NCBI GenBank assembly: GCA_007745835.1
Contig: CP036424.1
Span: forward strand, 62,001 to 126,000
Direction: 5' to 3'
Length of the DNA: 64,000 bases
Source: Planctomycetes bacterium MalM25
Lineage (GTDB): Bacteria > Planctomycetota > Planctomycetia > Pirellulales > Lacipirellulaceae
This document shows positions 48,083 through 57,474 of the stretch, in pieces. Within the stretch, counting starts at the first letter, position 1. Each line of letters starts with the position of its first letter. The position numbers and the translations under genes were made by a program. The notes beneath the pieces are model-generated. The model saw only the letters and a list, made by a program, of their open reading frames with translations, did no database searches and was not told the DNA's origin.

Positions 48083-49570
48083 ATGACGACGCTCCCCCTT
48101 GAACGCCCGATCCGCGCAATGCTCACACTCGTTTGCGCATGCCTCGCGGTTCCGGGGTTCGCGGACGAGGCGGGCTTCATCGACCTGCTGGCCGACGGCG
48201 CCCTCAGCGAGCAGTGGCGCGGCTACCGAGCCGAGTCCTCTCCCGACGCCTGGCGTTTGGAGGACGGGGTGCTGACGCTCGAGGGTTCGGGGGGCGGCCT
48301 GATCACCAAAGAGCCGTACCGCGACTTCGATTTACGCTTCGAGTGGAAGATCGCGCCGGGGGGCAACAGCGGCGTTCTGTATCGTGTGGTAGAAACCGAA
48401 GAGCCGGCCTATCACACGGGGGTCGAGTACCAAGTGCTCGACCCGGAGTTCCCGGGCGTGACCGACCTGAACGGGCCGGCTTCGCTCTACGCTCTCTACC
48501 CCGCTCCCAAGGAGACGGCGAAGCCAGCGGGCGAGTGGAACACGGGGCGGATCGTGTCCCGCGATGGGAAGGTCGAGCACTGGCTCAATGGCGAGCGTGT
48601 CGTGTCCGCCGAGATCGGTTCGGACGACTGGAACGAGCGGGTCGGCGGGAGCAAGTTCGCCGACTGGAAAGGCTTCGCGAAGAACGCCACGGGCCATATC
48701 GCGTTGCAGGACCACGGCTCCCGCGTTTGGTACCGCAACGTGCGGATCAAGCCCCTCGCCGCCGGCGACGAGGCCGCTTCGACGGACTCGAAGCGGATGC
48801 TCTTCGTCACGCAGAGTTCCGGATTCCGCCATCCGACCGTCACCCGCAAATCGAGTGACTACTCGCACAGCGAGCAGGTGATGCAACAGCTGGGAGTGGA
48901 GAGCGGAGCGTTCCGCGTTGATTGCACTCAGGATGTCGCCACCGATTTCACGCCGGAGCTCTTGGCCAACTACGACGTGGTCGCGTTTTACACGACGGGC
49001 GACCTGCCGATCCCCGAAGAGACCCGCGAGTGGTTCCTCAACACCTGGCTCGCCGAGGAGGGGCACGGCTTCCTCGGTGTTCACGCCGCGGCGGACACGT
49101 ACCACAACTACGAACCGTACTGGGACATGATCGGTGGCACGTTCGCGGGGCACCCATGGACCGCGGGAACGGACGTTGTCCTCCGCGTTCATGACGGCGA
49201 CCACCCCGCGGCCAAGCCGTGGGGCCCCGCTGGCACGCGGATCCCGCTCAAGGACGAGATCTACCAGTTCAAGCACTGGCAGCCCGAGAAGGTGCGGGTG
49301 CTGATGTCGCTCGACATGGAAGCGACCGAGATCAAGAAGCCGTACCACGTCCCCGTGCTGTGGGTGAAGGATTACGGCAAGGGCCGCGTGATGCACATGA
49401 GCCTGGGCCATCGCGAGGACGTGTGGACCAATCCGACGTATCAGGCGTCGCTCATCGGCGGCGTGCGGTGGCTGCTCGGTCTCGAGGAGGGGGGCGCCGC
49501 GCCCAACCCCGAAGTGTCCGACGAACAGCAGAAAATCGCGGTGGCGGCCGCCTCCGTCGGCAAGCCGTAG
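48083..49570 (+). CDS. DUF1080 (3-keto-disaccharide hydrolase-like) and ThuA domain protein
   Basis: The 495-aa protein has a signal peptide (about residues 8-28), a DUF1080 domain (about 30-220; WRLEDGVLTLEGSGGGLITK, FDLRFEWKIAPGGNSGVLYR, YHTGVEYQVLD) and a ThuA-like domain (about 235-480; MLFVTQSSGFRHPTVTRKS, FLGVHAAADTYHNYEPYW, HVPVLWVKDYGKGRVMHMSL). Both domains are common in exported planctomycete sugar-degradation proteins: DUF1080 has been called 3-keto-disaccharide hydrolase, ThuA acts in trehalose use. A fused role in glycan breakdown is the likely meaning. The ATG is at 48083; 48119 is an alternative. Confidence 0.87.
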   Translation: MTTLPLERPIRAMLTLVCACLAVPGFADEAGFIDLLADGALSEQWRGYRAESSPDAWRLEDGVLTLEGSGGGLITKEPYRDFDLRFEWKIAPGGNSGVLYRVVETEEPAYHTGVEYQVLDPEFPGVTDLNGPASLYALYPAPKETAKPAGEWNTGRIVSRDGKVEHWLNGERVVSAEIGSDDWNERVGGSKFADWKGFAKNATGHIALQDHGSRVWYRNVRIKPLAAGDEAASTDSKRMLFVTQSSGFRHPTVTRKSSDYSHSEQVMQQLGVESGAFRVDCTQDVATDFTPELLANYDVVAFYTTGDLPIPEETREWFLNTWLAEEGHGFLGVHAAADTYHNYEPYWDMIGGTFAGHPWTAGTDVVLRVHDGDHPAAKPWGPAGTRIPLKDEIYQFKHWQPEKVRVLMSLDMEATEIKKPYHVPVLWVKDYGKGRVMHMSLGHREDVWTNPTYQASLIGGVRWLLGLEEGGAAPNPEVSDEQQKIAVAAASVGKP

Positions 49571-49723
49571 GCAAGGTGTTCGGAAGAAACGTGAGCTGAC
49601 ACACTGTCCGACCTGCGCTATCGCCCGTACGGTGTGGCAAGGTCGAGCGGCGGCGCGCTTTCTCTCATGCGGCAGCGGTTTCTCGGCAGGACGATCGCCT
49701 CAGCCGACATCCCCGCTCTCCCG

Positions 49724-50755
49724 ATGCCTTCCTCCACTGATTGCGCCACGAGCTCGCGCCGTGCGCACCGTCTCGCCAACGGACAGTCCCCCAGCGATTT
49801 CTCCGCCGCCGAACCGTCCGGCGCGAGCCTGTCCGATTTTCGCGCCGACGTGCTCAACGGACTTAGCGCCTCGCCGAAGCGCTTGCCCTGCAAACACTTC
49901 TACGACCGGCGGGGGTCCGAGCTGTTCGACCAGATCTGCGAACTGCCCGAGTACTACCCGACGCGGACCGAGTTGGCGATCATGCGCCGCCACGCGCCGG
50001 CCATCGCCGCGGCGATCGGCCCAGGCGTCGCGTTGGTCGAGTACGGCAGCGGCTCCAGCACGAAGACGCGGCTCCTGCTCGACGCGCTGATCGAACCGAT
50101 TGCCTACGTGCCGGTCGATATCTCGGCCGAGCACCTGCACGCCACCGCGGAGCGTCTCGCGGTCGCTTACCCGGCGATCGACATCGCGCCGCTGGCGGCC
50201 GACTTCACCGAGCCGCTCCGGCTCCCGCCCCTGCCGCGTGAACCGTCGCACGCCGCGGTCTACTTCCCGGGATCGACGATCGGCAACTTCGAGCCCCCGG
50301 CGGCGCTTGCCCTGTTGCGCCAGATGGGGGAGCTGGTCGGCGAGGGGGGCGGGCTCGTCATCGGAGTCGACCTGCAGAAGGAACGCGACGTTCTCGAGGC
50401 GGCCTACAACGACGCCGCGGGCGTCACCGCCGCGTTCAACCAGAACCTGCTGGTGCGGATCAACCGGGAGCTCGACGGAGATCTCGACCCGGCCGCCTTC
50501 GACCACCGCGCGGTTTACGATGAGCGGCACGGACGGATCAGCCTCTCGCTCGTTTCGCGGGTCGATCAGACCGCCACGATCGAGGGCGAGCGTTTCGCGT
50601 TCGCCGCCGGCGAGGCGATCCACACGGAGCACTCGCACAAGTACACGGTCGATGGCTTCGCGGCGTTGGCCGCCGAGGCGGGCTTCGAGTTGCGTCGGTC
50701 CTGGACCGACGACCGCGACTGGTTCGCCGCGCTGCATCTGGTGGTGGCTGGCTGA
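49724..50755 (+). CDS. egtD: L-histidine N(alpha)-methyltransferase (EgtD-like)
   Basis: The 343-aa protein matches the EgtD family: LPCKHFYDRRGSELFDQICE, LPEYYPTRTELAIMRRH, the SAM-binding VEYGSGSSTKTRLLLDAL, VYFPGSTIGNFEP and LVRINRELDGDLDPAAF. EgtD makes hercynine from histidine, the first step of ergothioneine synthesis. No egtB or other pathway gene is next to it. The ATG at 49724 is chosen to fit family length; ATGs at 49667 and 49634 in the same frame would lengthen the N-terminus. Confidence 0.9.
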   Translation: MPSSTDCATSSRRAHRLANGQSPSDFSAAEPSGASLSDFRADVLNGLSASPKRLPCKHFYDRRGSELFDQICELPEYYPTRTELAIMRRHAPAIAAAIGPGVALVEYGSGSSTKTRLLLDALIEPIAYVPVDISAEHLHATAERLAVAYPAIDIAPLAADFTEPLRLPPLPREPSHAAVYFPGSTIGNFEPPAALALLRQMGELVGEGGGLVIGVDLQKERDVLEAAYNDAAGVTAAFNQNLLVRINRELDGDLDPAAFDHRAVYDERHGRISLSLVSRVDQTATIEGERFAFAAGEAIHTEHSHKYTVDGFAALAAEAGFELRRSWTDDRDWFAALHLVVAG

Positions 50756-50889
50756 TGTGATCCGCAAGGATTTCTGGGCAAGATCGCTCGGCGGGGGGCG
50801 AAGCACGGGTGGATGCCCTAGACCGACCGAGTTTTTTGTTACGATGGCCGCGCATTGCCCGCCAAATACTCACTCCCCCATAGCACGCC

Positions 50890-51642
50890 ATGAGCACTGC
50901 TCTGCAAGAAGACGACACGTTCACCGCCGAGCCGCGTGAGAAGAAGAAGGGGATGGGGTGCTTCTTCTGGGGGTGCCTGATCACTTTCCTGCTGATCGTC
51001 TTGCTCGTCGTGGGGCTGGGATTGGGCGCCTACTTCGGCTTGAAGGGGGTCATCAACCAGTACACGTCTGACACGCCGGCGGATCTCCCGGTTGTCGAGC
51101 TCCCCGAGGAGGAGATGGCCGCGCTCGCCGCTCGTTTCGAGTCCTATAAAGAGGCCATCGACGAGAACTCCTCGCTGGACCCGATCGAGCTGACCGCACG
51201 GGAATTGAACGCACTCATCGGCCAGAACAAGGATTTCAAAGGCCATGTCCACGTTACTATCGAAGAGGGCTTGGTGGGCGGTGAGGTCTCGATGCCGACC
51301 GACATGTTCCCCGGCGGGGGCGGACGGTTCTTCAACGCGACCGCCGAGTTCGATGTCGGCATGGTGGGCGACCGCCTCGTGGTGACGGTCGCCGACGCCA
51401 CGGTGAACGACGCCCCGCTTCCCGGCCCGTTCCTCGAAGGCCTGAAGGGCGAGAACCTCGCCAAGGACGCCTACAACGATCCGGACACGGCCAAGGTGCT
51501 CAACAAGTTCGCGACCATCGAAGTGGTCGGCGACAAGCTGATCCTGACCCCCAAGGAACCGGAGGCCGCGCCCGACGCTCCGTCAGAGCCGGCGGAGGAA
51601 GCGGTTGAGGAACAGGCCCTTGAGCCGGCTGGCGCGGAGTGA
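50890..51642 (+). CDS. Hypothetical single-span membrane protein
   Basis: The 250-aa protein has a basic region (PREKKKG) then one transmembrane helix (about 25-48; GCFFWGCLITFLLIVLLVVG) and a large outside part with beta-rich sequence (VHVTIEEGLVGGEVSMPTDM and FNATAEFDVGMVGDRLVVTV). The C-terminus is Pro/Ala/Glu-rich. It looks like a lipid- or ligand-binding type-II membrane protein, unknown otherwise. Its stop is 26 bp from the stop of the convergent methyltransferase gene. Confidence 0.75.
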   Translation: MSTALQEDDTFTAEPREKKKGMGCFFWGCLITFLLIVLLVVGLGLGAYFGLKGVINQYTSDTPADLPVVELPEEEMAALAARFESYKEAIDENSSLDPIELTARELNALIGQNKDFKGHVHVTIEEGLVGGEVSMPTDMFPGGGGRFFNATAEFDVGMVGDRLVVTVADATVNDAPLPGPFLEGLKGENLAKDAYNDPDTAKVLNKFATIEVVGDKLILTPKEPEAAPDAPSEPAEEAVEEQALEPAGAE

Positions 51643-51667
51643 AACAAAGGCTGACGCGTTGGGTGCG

Positions 51668-52228
51668 CTACGCTCCGTCCGGAGTGTAGGGCGAGAGTCT
51701 CGGCGCCCAGCAACGGACCGAGCGGCGGTAACTCGTGTATTGGTTGCCAAACATCTCGGCCAGATGGGCCTCTTCGAGGGGACGCACGCCGAGATGCCAA
51801 ATGACAGCCCCAATCGCCACGTAGGCGAGCACACCCCACGAGCCGATCATCACGCCAACCGCGGCCCCTTGGCTGAGGCCCGCGATCGCCATGGGATTGC
51901 GGACGTAGGCGTAAGGGCCGTCGGTCACCAGCCGGCGTGGGCAGTCCAGGGGCAGCGGCGTCCCGTGGCCTTCCTTGGCCATCGTGTACCCGCTCCACAG
52001 CCCGAGGCAACTCGCGCCGATCAGTAGGGCGCCGCCCGATCGCCAACCGAGGTTGGATGCGAAATTTGCTAGCCCGGAGGAGGTCTCTAACGAGTGGATC
52101 GCCCACGGCAAGATCGCGAGGAAGACCGTCCAGAAGACCGCGGTTTGTGCCGCTGTCTTCGACAGGTTCCACCAGTCCGACATCGGTCGAGCTTGACGAA
52201 ACCAACGAGGATCGCGGGGCTGAGTCAT
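51668..52228 (-). CDS. Isoprenylcysteine-carboxyl-methyltransferase-like / phospholipid methyltransferase family membrane protein
   Basis: The 186-aa protein has about four hydrophobic segments and the family motifs VTDGPYAYVRNPMAIAGL and EEAHLAEMFGNQYTSYRRSV with RCWAPR, as in ICMT/PEMT-like membrane methyltransferases. The substrate is unknown; a lipid or a thiol is likely. Its start overlaps the stop of the upstream small membrane protein gene by 4 bp (ATGA), so it is the last gene of the cysD-cysNC operon. Confidence 0.85.
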   Translation of the reverse strand: MTQPRDPRWFRQARPMSDWWNLSKTAAQTAVFWTVFLAILPWAIHSLETSSGLANFASNLGWRSGGALLIGASCLGLWSGYTMAKEGHGTPLPLDCPRRLVTDGPYAYVRNPMAIAGLSQGAAVGVMIGSWGVLAYVAIGAVIWHLGVRPLEEAHLAEMFGNQYTSYRRSVRCWAPRLSPYTPDGA

Positions 52229-52599
52229 GCCGTATTAACCGCCGCCCACACGCTGCCGATCACCGCGAATCCCATTGCCACGACGGCGGCCACGGCTTCC
52301 CCTGTTGTGACGAGTTGCCCGACACAAAAGAGACCGGCGTAGACCGCAGACCCCGCAACGATCCAGGCGACGGGCACGGCTCTCTTGGAGCCGCGAGCGA
52401 CCAAGTGTGAGAGGATCGCCGATCCGATCACGAGCAGGGGAATGTCGGCGAACGCGAACGAGAGGAGGACCGATTCGGTGATCGAGTCCGACCAGAACGC
52501 TTCGCGGACCTCGGGGCGAGCGAGAACAAGCCACCACCAAAGGCCACCGGCGACCGCTTGAGCCAGGCAGTACGTCGAGACCAGACGCTTGGTAGTCAC
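52225..52599 (-). CDS. Small four-helix membrane protein
   Basis: The 124-aa protein begins at a GTG at 52599 ([20 protein letters not shown]) and has about four hydrophobic helices. The start overlaps the cysNC stop by 4 bp (GTGA), and its stop overlaps the following methyltransferase start by 4 bp, so it is strongly coupled to both. I do not recognise the family. Its place between sulfate activation and a membrane methyltransferase suggests a shared lipid or sulfur role, inferred only. Confidence 0.75.
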   Translation of the reverse strand: MTTKRLVSTYCLAQAVAGGLWWWLVLARPEVREAFWSDSITESVLLSFAFADIPLLVIGSAILSHLVARGSKRAVPVAWIVAGSAVYAGLFCVGQLVTTGEAVAAVVAMGFAVIGSVWAAVNTA

Positions 52600-54533
52600 A
52601 CCACCCCGCGCTCGCTCAGCAGCTCGACCACTGCCGCGGCGCACTCGTCGAAGGAGGTCTCCGCCGGCTTCACGACCAGGTCGGGCTTCGCGGGGGCTTC
52701 GTACTCGATCGACACGCCGGTGAGGTTCTTGATCTCGCCCGTGTCGGCCTTGGCGTAGACGCCCTGCTCGTCGTGCTTGCGGCGCCACGCCTCGGGGGCG
52801 TCGACGTGGACGACGAGGAACTTGTCGGCGCCGACCACCTCGGCCGCCTTCTGCCGGACCTCCTCGTGCGGCGCCACGAACGACGCGATCGTGATCAGCC
52901 CCGCCGTGTTGACCGTCTTGGCGACCTCCGCCGCGCGGCGGAGGTTCTCGCTGCGATCCTCGGCGGTGAACTTCAGGTCGCGCGACAGGCCGCGGCGGAG
53001 CGACTGGCCGTCGATCGTGACCACGGCGCGGCCGGCGTCGAACAGCCGCCGCTCGATCGCCGCGGCGATGGGCGTCTTGCCCGCGGCGGGGGGGCCGGTG
53101 AGCAGGAGGGTCACCGGCTGCTGGCCGTAGCGGGCGGCCCGCTCGTCGGCGGTGACGGCGCTCTTCGCCTCGACGAGCGACTCGGCCGCCTCGGTCTCCC
53201 AGAGGTCGCCCTCCTCGGCGGCCGTCTTGCGGTCAAGGATCATGCCCGCGCCGACCGTGACGTTGGTCACCTGGTCGATGACGATGAACGCGCCCGTCCC
53301 CTTGTTCCGCTTGTAGCCGTCCAGCGCGATCGGGGCGTTGAGTTGCAGCTCGGCCCGGCCGATCTCGTTGAGGGCAAGCGTCGGCGTGGGGCTGCGGTGC
53401 AGCGTGTTGACGTCGATCTTGTAGCGCAACGTGCTCACTCGGCCCGGCGTGAGCTTCGTGCCGTGCTTGATGAAGTACTCCTTGCCGGGCGTCATGGCGG
53501 TCTCGTCCATCCAGACGAGCGTCGCATCGAACTTGTCGGCGACCGTCGGCACGTTGTCGGGGCGGACGAGCATATCGCCCCGGCTGATGTCGACCTCGTC
53601 CTCGGTGGTGAGCGTCACGGCGAGCGGCGCGAAGGCCTCTTGGAGGTCGCCGTCGTAGGTGACGATCGACTTGACCCGCGTCCGCTTCTTGCTCGGCAGA
53701 ACCATGATCTCATCACCGGGCGAGACCTTGCCCGACGCGATCGTGCCGCAGAAGCCACGGAAGTCGAGGTTCGGCCGATTGACGTACTGCACCGGCAGGC
53801 GGAAGTCGATCAGGTTGCGGTCCGAAGCGATGTGCACGTTCTCGAGGTGGTGCATCAGCGTCGAGCCGTCGTACCACGGGGTGTTCTCGCTGCGATCGAT
53901 CAGGTTGTCGCCTTCGAGGGCGCTGATTGGGATGAAGTGCTGGTCCGGCATGTCGAGCCGCGTGGCGAACTCGCGGTACTCCTTCTTAATTTCCTCGTAG
54001 CGCTCTTCGGACCAGTCGACGAGGTCCATCTTGTTGACGGCGATCAGCACGTGCTTGATGCCCAGCAGCGAAACGATGAACGAGTGCCGCTTGGTCTGCG
54101 TCATCACGCCGTGCCCGGGTCGGGCGTCGACGAGGATGATCGCCAGGTCGCAACTGCTGGCGCCGGTCGCCATGTTGCGTGTGTACTGCTCGTGCCCCGG
54201 GCAGTCGGCGATGATGAACTTGCGTTTGGCCGTTGAGAAGTAACGGTAGGCGACATCGATCGTGATGCCCTGTTCCCGCTCGGCCTTGAGGCCGTCGGTC
54301 ATCAGCGCCAGATCGACCTTGTCGCCGGTCGTGCCGTGCGTGGCGCTCGCCTTCTCGATCGCCGCGAGTTGATCCTCGTAGATCATCTTCGACTCGAAGA
54401 GCAGCTTGCCGATGAGCGTGCTCTTGCCATCGTCGACGCTGCCGCAGGTCAAGAAGCGGAGGAGCTCCTTGTTCTCGTGCTGCTCGAGGTACGCGTCGAT
54501 GTCGGTGGCGATTAGGTCGGATTGGTGCGACAT
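52596..54533 (-). CDS. cysNC: Sulfate adenylyltransferase subunit 1 / adenylylsulfate kinase fusion
   Basis: The 645-aa protein joins a GTPase subunit (CysN, residues about 20-450; [43 protein letters not shown]) and an APS kinase (CysC, about 475-645) with P-loop GPPAAGKT (480-487) and [20 protein letters not shown]. With CysD it makes APS and then PAPS from sulfate. The GXXXXGKS form is replaced by GKT. The ATG at 54533 is chosen ([19 protein letters not shown]). It is followed directly, with 4-bp overlap, by a small membrane protein gene. Confidence 0.95.
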   Translation of the reverse strand: MSHQSDLIATDIDAYLEQHENKELLRFLTCGSVDDGKSTLIGKLLFESKMIYEDQLAAIEKASATHGTTGDKVDLALMTDGLKAEREQGITIDVAYRYFSTAKRKFIIADCPGHEQYTRNMATGASSCDLAIILVDARPGHGVMTQTKRHSFIVSLLGIKHVLIAVNKMDLVDWSEERYEEIKKEYREFATRLDMPDQHFIPISALEGDNLIDRSENTPWYDGSTLMHHLENVHIASDRNLIDFRLPVQYVNRPNLDFRGFCGTIASGKVSPGDEIMVLPSKKRTRVKSIVTYDGDLQEAFAPLAVTLTTEDEVDISRGDMLVRPDNVPTVADKFDATLVWMDETAMTPGKEYFIKHGTKLTPGRVSTLRYKIDVNTLHRSPTPTLALNEIGRAELQLNAPIALDGYKRNKGTGAFIVIDQVTNVTVGAGMILDRKTAAEEGDLWETEAAESLVEAKSAVTADERAARYGQQPVTLLLTGPPAAGKTPIAAAIERRLFDAGRAVVTIDGQSLRRGLSRDLKFTAEDRSENLRRAAEVAKTVNTAGLITIASFVAPHEEVRQKAAEVVGADKFLVVHVDAPEAWRRKHDEQGVYAKADTGEIKNLTGVSIEYEAPAKPDLVVKPAETSFDECAAAVVELLSERGVV

Positions 54534-54551
54534 GGGGGCCGTAGCGAAGCC

Positions 54552-54671
54552 AAGCCTGAAAGGCTTGTAGACGTTAGCCCAGGGCAACGCCCTGGGGAAT
54601 GTGTGTGGAAACGATTCGAAACCGCACCCAGGGCGTTGCCCTGGGCTCTCGTCGGGTCGGCCTTTCAGGCC
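54552..54671. repeat. Dispersed palindromic element, family A, copy 2
   Basis: The arms at 54577-54595 and 54628-54646 are identical to those of copy 1, with outer repeats AAGCCTGAAAGGCTT (54552-54566) and GGCCTTTCAGGCC (54659-54671). It lies inside the operon, between cysD and cysNC. Confidence 0.9.
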
Positions 54672-54672
54672 T

Positions 54673-55587
54673 TTAGAAGTAGCCCTCTTTCTTCTTCTCT
54701 TCCATGCTGCCCGCTTGGTCGTGGTCGATCACGCGGCCTTGGCGTTCGCTCGTGGTGGTGAGCAGCATCTCTTGGATGATCTCGGGGAGGGTTGTCGCCT
54801 CGCTCTCAACGGCGCCCGTTAGCGGGTAGCACCCGAGTGTGCGGAAGCGGACCATCTTCTCTTCGATGACGTCGTCCTCTTCGATCGGCATGCGGTCGTC
54901 GTTGACCTGGATCAGCACGCCATCCTTCATGACGACCTTCCGCTTCTTCGAGAAGTACAGGTCGGGGATCGGGATCTTCTCGAGGTGGATGTACTGCCAG
55001 ACGTCGAGCTCGGTCCAGTTGCTGATCGGGAAGACGCGGATCGATTCGCCGAGGCTGCGGTTCACGCGGCCGTTGTACAGGTTCCACAGCTCGGGGCGCT
55101 GGTTCTTGGGGTCCCAGGCGTGGCTCTTGTCGCGGAAGCTGTAGACGCGCTCCTTCGCTCGCGACTTCTCCTCGTCCCGCCGAGCGCCGCCAAACGCCGC
55201 GTCGAAGCCGTGCTTGTCGAGCGCCTGCTTGAGCGCGACGGTCTTCATGATCCGGGTGTGGACGTCTGAGCCATGGGTGAACGGCCCGACGCCCTCTTGG
55301 ATTCCCTCTTCGTTGCTGTGGACGATCAGGTCCCAGCCGAGGTCGTTCTTCACGTAGCTGTCGCGGAACTCGATCATCTCCTTGAACTTCCACGTCGTGT
55401 CGACGTGCATCAAGGGAAACGGCGGCTTGCCCGGAGCGAACGCCTTCTCGGCGAGCCGGACCATGCAGGCGGAGTCCTTGCCGACCGAGTACAGCATCAC
55501 CGGGTTGTCGAACTCGGCGGCCACCTCGCGGATGATGTGGATGCTCTCGGCCTCAAGCTGCTTGAGGTGCGTCAGGTTGTACGACAC
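54673..55587 (-). CDS. cysD: Sulfate adenylyltransferase subunit 2
   Basis: The 304-aa protein has the PP-loop of CysD ([20 protein letters not shown]), [36 protein letters not shown] and [16 protein letters not shown]. It adenylates sulfate with ATP, driven by CysN GTP hydrolysis. The start is a GTG at 55587. It is the first gene of the operon, 139 bp from cysNC. Confidence 0.97.
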   Translation of the reverse strand: MSYNLTHLKQLEAESIHIIREVAAEFDNPVMLYSVGKDSACMVRLAEKAFAPGKPPFPLMHVDTTWKFKEMIEFRDSYVKNDLGWDLIVHSNEEGIQEGVGPFTHGSDVHTRIMKTVALKQALDKHGFDAAFGGARRDEEKSRAKERVYSFRDKSHAWDPKNQRPELWNLYNGRVNRSLGESIRVFPISNWTELDVWQYIHLEKIPIPDLYFSKKRKVVMKDGVLIQVNDDRMPIEEDDVIEEKMVRFRTLGCYPLTGAVESEATTLPEIIQEMLLTTTSERQGRVIDHDQAGSMEEKKKEGYF

Positions 55588-55762
55588 GGCGATCGATCGG
55601 GAGGGGGGGCCAGGGGCGGGTCAGCGCGGAGCGGATAGCCGCGGGGGCTCGGGCGGCGGGGGGATTCTTGCCGCACCGGTCAGCGGGACCAGGGGCGCAG
55701 CCCACCATCATCGCCGTGCAACGATCCGCCGTCCAGGCGGCTTGGGGGGCTTCTCCGGCCGC

Positions 55763-56131
55763 TTAAGCCCGTCCCCGGCGGGCCACCAAGGCCCCCAAGA
55801 TCGCCAAACCGAGCCCCGACCACCGCAGCGCGGCCCGACGGGCGCCGGCCGTCCCGGCCGCCGATTGACGCTCCGCATCGAGATCGGCGAAGACGATCCG
55901 CGACTCTCGCAGCCGTTCCATCGCCTCCTGATCCCCGTCCGCGGTCAGCGAGAGGCCGTGCAATTCGGCCGAGGCCTTCTGGTACTCAACCGCCCGAGAC
56001 TCGGTCCAGCTCCGATCCCGTAGCATGGAATCGGGCAAGACCAGCGAGGCAACGAAGAGAGCGACTCCCAGCAGAGCCAACCCGGGCCCCACCCACCGCG
56101 CGAGCCCGGCGTCCCGCGTTTCGGCGGTCAC
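55763..56131 (-). CDS. Small two-helix membrane protein
   Basis: The 122-aa protein starts at a GTG at 56131 (VTAETRDAGLARWVGPGLALL) and has two hydrophobic helices, at about 12-30 and 100-117, with a charged helical loop between (DGDQEAMERLRESRIVFADL). Its start overlaps the stop of the DUF1559 gene by 4 bp (GTGA), so it depends on the translation of that gene. Family unknown; the context suggests a partner of the pseudopilin-like protein. Confidence 0.7.
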   Translation of the reverse strand: MTAETRDAGLARWVGPGLALLGVALFVASLVLPDSMLRDRSWTESRAVEYQKASAELHGLSLTADGDQEAMERLRESRIVFADLDAERQSAAGTAGARRAALRWSGLGLAILGALVARRGRA

Positions 56132-57261
56132 TTGCTCGCCTCGAGTTGGGCATCGACGTGGCCGCGGCCGACGTAGTCGTCGTGGATGCCGATCGTCAGC
56201 GACATGAGGACCGGATCGACGTCGTTGCTGAGGAACTCGACCCGCCCATCCAGGTAGGCGCTGTTCACCCCGCCCGGGTGCCGGCTGCGCGGAGCCGAAG
56301 ATTGATAGCCCGCCATGCCGACTTGGTTCTCTGAAGTGGGGTTCACCCCAACCCATTCGCCGCACGGCATGCCGTCGAGCTGCGCGGCGGCCAGAGACTC
56401 CTCGGGACAGTGGACGAGCGTGTCGTAATTCGGTCCGGCGTGGTTGGGCGTCTGGGATTGGTACTCGTAGCGCCCATTCGCATAGAAGCGGTTGAAGATA
56501 CTGCCGGCGGCATCGGAGTTGTGGTGCATGTCCATCGCCAGGAGCGTCGCCGCGTTCCACGCCAGTGCCCAAACGCCCCGTTCGTCGGCCTGCTCGGGGC
56601 TGGTGCGGACCTCGCTGAAAGCCATGGTGTGGGACAAGCCGTCGGTGATCTTTCGCAGCGTGTTGGGCCGGGCGACCAGGGCGCCGGGGTGCAAGAGCTG
56701 CAGGTCGTTGTGGTACGGCGTGGTGAAGCCGGCATAGTTGCCCTTCGCGAAGGAGCGTCCCGAAGCGAAATCGGGGTCGATGAAGAACCGACCCGAAGCC
56801 TCGTCGGAGGGGCACGCGAGTGAAGCCACGAAGGTCGCTTGCGGGTCCCCTGCCTGCTGATCCACCGGGATCGACAAGTCGAACTGGTCGAAGAGCGGCG
56901 CCTCTTCCATGAAGGGCAAGAGGAGCACGGCCCAGCTGTGCATCCTGCCGTTAAACTGATCGACGGCTTCGTAGGCACGCCTCGCGTAGACTTTCTCGAC
57001 CGGGTCGAGGAGCCCGCAGGGGGGCAGCTCCTCGTTGGCCGATTCGTAGTTGATCGTGGCGAGCGTAATCTGCTTCAGGTGGTTCACGCACTGCGTCCGC
57101 CGCGCCGACTCGCGCGCCGCCTGCACGGCGGGCAGCAGCAGAGCGACCAGCACGCCGATGATCGCGATCACCACCAGCAACTCGACCAGCGTGAACGCGG
57201 ACGCGCGTGGCGACGCGGCGACGCGGCGGCGGGGCGACGGTTGGGCGGCGAGATGAGACAT
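56128..57261 (-). CDS. DUF1559 pseudopilin-like protein
   Basis: The 377-aa protein has a prepilin-type N-terminus (SAFTLVELLVVIAIIGVLVA, residues 21-40) followed by LLLPAVQAARESARRTQCVN and the large DUF1559 domain that ends with NSAYLDGRVEFLSNDVDP. The cleavage site has Ala, not Gly, before FTLVE. DUF1559 proteins are very abundant in planctomycetes; they are thought to be pilin-like surface proteins, with no known partner. The ATG at 57261 is preferred; 57330 is an alternative. Confidence 0.92.
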   Translation of the reverse strand: MSHLAAQPSPRRRVAASPRASAFTLVELLVVIAIIGVLVALLLPAVQAARESARRTQCVNHLKQITLATINYESANEELPPCGLLDPVEKVYARRAYEAVDQFNGRMHSWAVLLLPFMEEAPLFDQFDLSIPVDQQAGDPQATFVASLACPSDEASGRFFIDPDFASGRSFAKGNYAGFTTPYHNDLQLLHPGALVARPNTLRKITDGLSHTMAFSEVRTSPEQADERGVWALAWNAATLLAMDMHHNSDAAGSIFNRFYANGRYEYQSQTPNHAGPNYDTLVHCPEESLAAAQLDGMPCGEWVGVNPTSENQVGMAGYQSSAPRSRHPGGVNSAYLDGRVEFLSNDVDPVLMSLTIGIHDDYVGRGHVDAQLEASK

Positions 57262-57474
57262 CGTCGGTCGGATTCGGATCGTTGCGAAGCCGATTGGCCC
57301 CGGGGCTTCGCAAGCAGCAAGAAGATGCATTCTCTCACTATAGACGAGCCCCCCGCAGCAGGCGACTAGCTGGCGCCCTACGCCACCGCCGGGGGTGTGT
57401 GGTAGATTACGCGGCCCGCCGGGGGGAACCCGTAAGATCCCCCCGTTTGCCCCACCCCACCGAGACCGCTCGCT

